A stretch of 64,000 bases of DNA from Protonemura montana (Eukaryota > Arthropoda > Insecta > Plecoptera > Nemouridae), in assembly GCA_947568835.1 (NCBI GenBank), contig OX387602.1, positions 29,037,633 to 29,101,632 of the forward strand, given 5' to 3'. Below, piece after piece: positions 61,301-64,000 of the stretch. A program made the position numbers and the translations under genes. Position 1 is the first letter of the stretch. Every line of letters starts with the position of its first letter. Below the pieces are notes generated by a model. It was not told where the DNA came from. It saw nothing but the letters and a program-made list of their open reading frames with translations, and ran no database searches.

Positions 61301-64000
61301 ACGTGATCCGACGTACTCAAATATGGATCGTCGTCCCGAGAGCGACGGGTCAGTCCCGGCCGTAGCTCGACCGCGTCCTGGGTCATAGAGTGGGAGGTGT
61401 CGTGGCCAGAGATGGGTTTTTTTTTTAGGTATCACAGCTCCGATCATCGTTATTGTTATTCGAGGTGATGAGCGGTGTGCTGTGTTGACTCGCGCGTGAT
61501 AGGTTTAATTATGCGTGATACGCACGTGTTTTTTTTTGTACCGTCTGTGTTCTAGCACTCAATCAATGTTTGGGGCGCGCGGCGTCTTTACTCGCCGGGT
61601 CGTGCGGGGCCTTCGAGAAAAAGACGGGAAGTCATTCTTTAGTGGGAGGAGGCGGAGAACTCTGTTAAACCTTTTAAAGGATTTTCGTTCCGTTTTTTTA
61701 TCTCGCGCGCCCCTAATTGGGCGTTCGCCGAGCGTGACACAAATTAGTTGGAAAGTTTTGTTAAAAAATCAAAATCAACTGGGGTAAGGGTAGGAGGTGA
61801 ACGAGGGGTCTTACCCTAGAAAGCTTTACTGTGCAAAATAATTTCGGTCGCTTATAGAGAAGTTCGTTATGAGGGAATGGCTTTGTTGGCTTAATTACGG
61901 CGAACTCCTATCAATGGGTTGGAGTTGCGATTATTTTTGGGGCAAATTTGACCATTGCTTGTGATAGAAGTTCATATTGTCGCAGTTGTGCATAGTGAAA
62001 TTAATTTTTTTAGATGGAACAAATGAATGCAGAAGGAAAGACAATTACTGCCACAGTTCAAGCTTCTTCAGTTTGTAATGAGAAGTTTTGGTGGGGATAA
62101 CGTCAACTAATTTAAAAGTACATACACCTAATTGTTTTGCACAGCGAGATTGCATTGCTGAATCGCCGAACAGCGAAGACGATAAGTTGAACGAAATGAG
62201 AGAAATGCAAAATCAAAATGATTCCCGCTCGAGTGAGTTGCAAAAACTGAATTCGCGTTTCAATTTCCATATTGAGTCTGGATTGATCGATGGCGATGAT
62301 ACCGTTTGCTGCAAGACCTCCGCGTCTTCGCCAATCCAATTTTGTGAAACCAAGGATTTCGTCACTGGCTGGGCGCTCTCGGCGCTAGTGTTGCTCGTTT
62401 CTCTGGAAGCACAGAGCGCTTCTCCTGGAACAAACCAGGTTCGATTGGTACTGGGGTCTGGATGGGATCTACCTCGCCTAAAGGCATCTGCGTCCTGCAT
62501 TTCTCTTACGGCCACCGCCAGGAGTACATCTGGGTTGCTGAGCGAATCGCTCTTAAAAGCTACCACCTTTTGAAGGTTTATAGTGCACCACAACCAGTGA
62601 CTGCGTAGTTCTTGTCAACATTTTGCATAGCAAACATCAGTAAACGTTTGTGAGTTGAGACGAAATTGCACACATTTTGAACCGCATTAAAGCGTTGATT
62701 GCAGTACTTTTTCTGTCGAAGATATGTCTTCATGGGCCTGAATGCATCTGTGACTTTATCGCGTCGAGATAAATGATAAAAGCAACGGCTAAACGTGTTA
62801 TTAATATAAATTGATAAGTCTAGTCTCTGCAGAGAGTAATCTAATAATGTATTCATATCATAAAATATGAGTGTGGGTGGAGCATGGGATGCGATTGCTC
62901 GTCGGTGGCTGGATATGCCGGCAACGTAACTTCACCAAAGGCTACAACCAAGCTGGAAATTAAAATAAACATTCGTAATTGCATGCCGTTGCCGTTCTTG
63001 GCATATTTTTCTTTAATTTTCTCTCGAAACTCTTTATTATGTGTTTGCATTTCGCCGTGGGTGAGGCAGAGGTTATTGCTGTAATGGTCGATGAGCCTGG
63101 GACGCGAGATTCGCGAGTCGCCGGCGGTAGCTAAGTTTCAAGCTTGAAACATTCCCCCTCCCTCCCGCCACACCCACGGGGTCCCATCCTCAACGATTGG
63201 AGTGACAGAATGCAGGTTGGTCATTTCGCGACGGATAAAATGATGCAAATCGAGAGCCGTATTCGACATTTTATTTCAATGCTGCAATGAAATTACGTTT
63301 GCAACGAAGTGACATGGCAATCGGCTGCTAGTTTCGGTCGCGAGTGCATGGAAATAGGAGTAAAACGCACGGTTATTTCCGCGAAAATTCTGTCAAAATA
63401 AATCTGCTATATTTTGATTCACTTTGATGTTCAACAGTGTAAACAAATAACGACATGTTTTTATTTGATTGACATCTGCCAGTATTTATCTACGTTGGTA
63501 AATTCAATTAAATCAGTTTGTAATTCATTTTATTCAATTCCAGCGATTGATTCGATATCATCAAGGTACGAACATCGTTTATACCTGAGGCGGAATGTTG
63601 TTGCTGTGCTGATGCTAACTGGGGGCTGTTGTTTGAGAACTTTTTGGGATGGTATATGCACTACCCAAGGCGCGATGGTTATGGTTGATTAACTCCCCAG
63701 GTACCAAATCTATCGAGTTTTGGAGTACATTTTTTTAAAAACAAGTTCAAAAGGTCGATTCAGATTGCATTATAGTATTCTTGACACGTGGACTTGCGCA
63801 TGCCTCTTCTTACTACGAGAGCGAATGCAGAGAAATCTTGAAATCCGGAAATTTCAGGAAAAAAGTCGGAAACTGTCGCCTGTCGGCGCAAAAAGTGTTC
63901 GCAAGAAATCGCGCTAATGTGTCGGGATAATTTGATCTTTTAAGGTCCAGAGAAATCTTTTTCGAGGCAAAAGTAAACATGCTGGTGGTTTTTGGTTGAC

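Larger units (their letters stand above)
51166..64000. other. Right-hand region without a supported gene
   Basis: Apart from the SINEs and the LINE fragment listed separately, I find no splice-supported coding exon. CpG-rich patches lie at about 56200-56420, 56990-57310, 59000-59290 and 60360-60480, and short GCCGAC repeats at about 54680-54700 and 59085-59105. GT microsatellites lie at 54713-54728. The region would be the remainder of the long intron if the exon at 12811 belongs to a gene extending to the right. Confidence 0.3.

Noticed and set aside
61410-61440. T-tract followed by TAG|GTATCA
   Set aside because: The donor half is weak (GTATCA), not matching the GTRAG needed for a ratchet site.
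62088-62593. Overlapping ORFs on both strands (161 and 126 codons)
   Set aside because: Neither has a recognisable domain or splice support. Both strands being open suggests composition rather than coding.

Overview
The window looks like arthropod nuclear DNA: gene-poor, intron-rich and full of retroposon debris. The strongest clue is a three-exon gene at the left end for a pro-resilin-like cuticle protein with a Rebers-Riddiford chitin-binding domain, a domain typical of arthropods. Its core promoter also fits, with a TATA box followed about 32 bp later by an arthropod TCAGT initiator. Splice sites are canonical GT-AG, there is an AATAAA poly(A) signal, and interspersed SINEs are present. 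I could not decide between crustacean, chelicerate, myriapod or insect. No prokaryotic features, CRISPR arrays, rRNA genes or intact tRNA genes were seen.

Layout. Bases 1-2779 hold no recognisable gene. Bases 2780-5640 are the pro-resilin-like gene on the plus strand (exons 2885-2899, 3689-3832 and 4465-5427). At 7019-7319 lies a 301-bp palindromic element flanked by TTAA. At 12811-12892 is a convincing first coding exon (signal peptide, upstream in-frame stop, GTAAGA donor) of a second secreted protein whose remaining exons I cannot assign with confidence. Everything to the right may lie within one very long intron, or be mostly intergenic. Two plus-strand sites at 33564/33565 and 51091/51092 have the form pyrimidine tract-CAG|GTAAG, which is the recursive-splicing (ratchet) arrangement of very long introns. 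Each is followed 74-76 nt downstream by a second good donor.

The dominant theme of the right-hand 50 kb is small retroposons. (i) One family has a head derived from 5S rRNA (SINE3-like) and a long body ending in a conserved tail with AATC repeats. There are four full or near-full copies or structures (23.7, 26.5, 34.6 and 52.4 kb), a fold-back copy at 57.7-58.3 kb, and several head-only fragments. (ii) One family is tRNA-derived and inserted at 36461-36627 with an imperfect target-site duplication. A second copy at 26811-26996 is a fold-back inserted into a 5S-SINE, with a 15-bp target-site duplication and an empty-site paralogue at about 23.9 kb. (iii) A LINE 3' end encoding what looks like the last 32 residues of a reverse transcriptase lies in one arm of the 58-kb fold-back. 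Other structure includes long G or C homopolymers (15.2 and 22.4 kb), a 16-bp tandem repeat (41.7 kb) and a few GC-rich open stretches that I cannot identify.

The two genes show no obvious functional link beyond both encoding secreted products. Apart from the cuticle gene, most open reading frames in this window look like chance.
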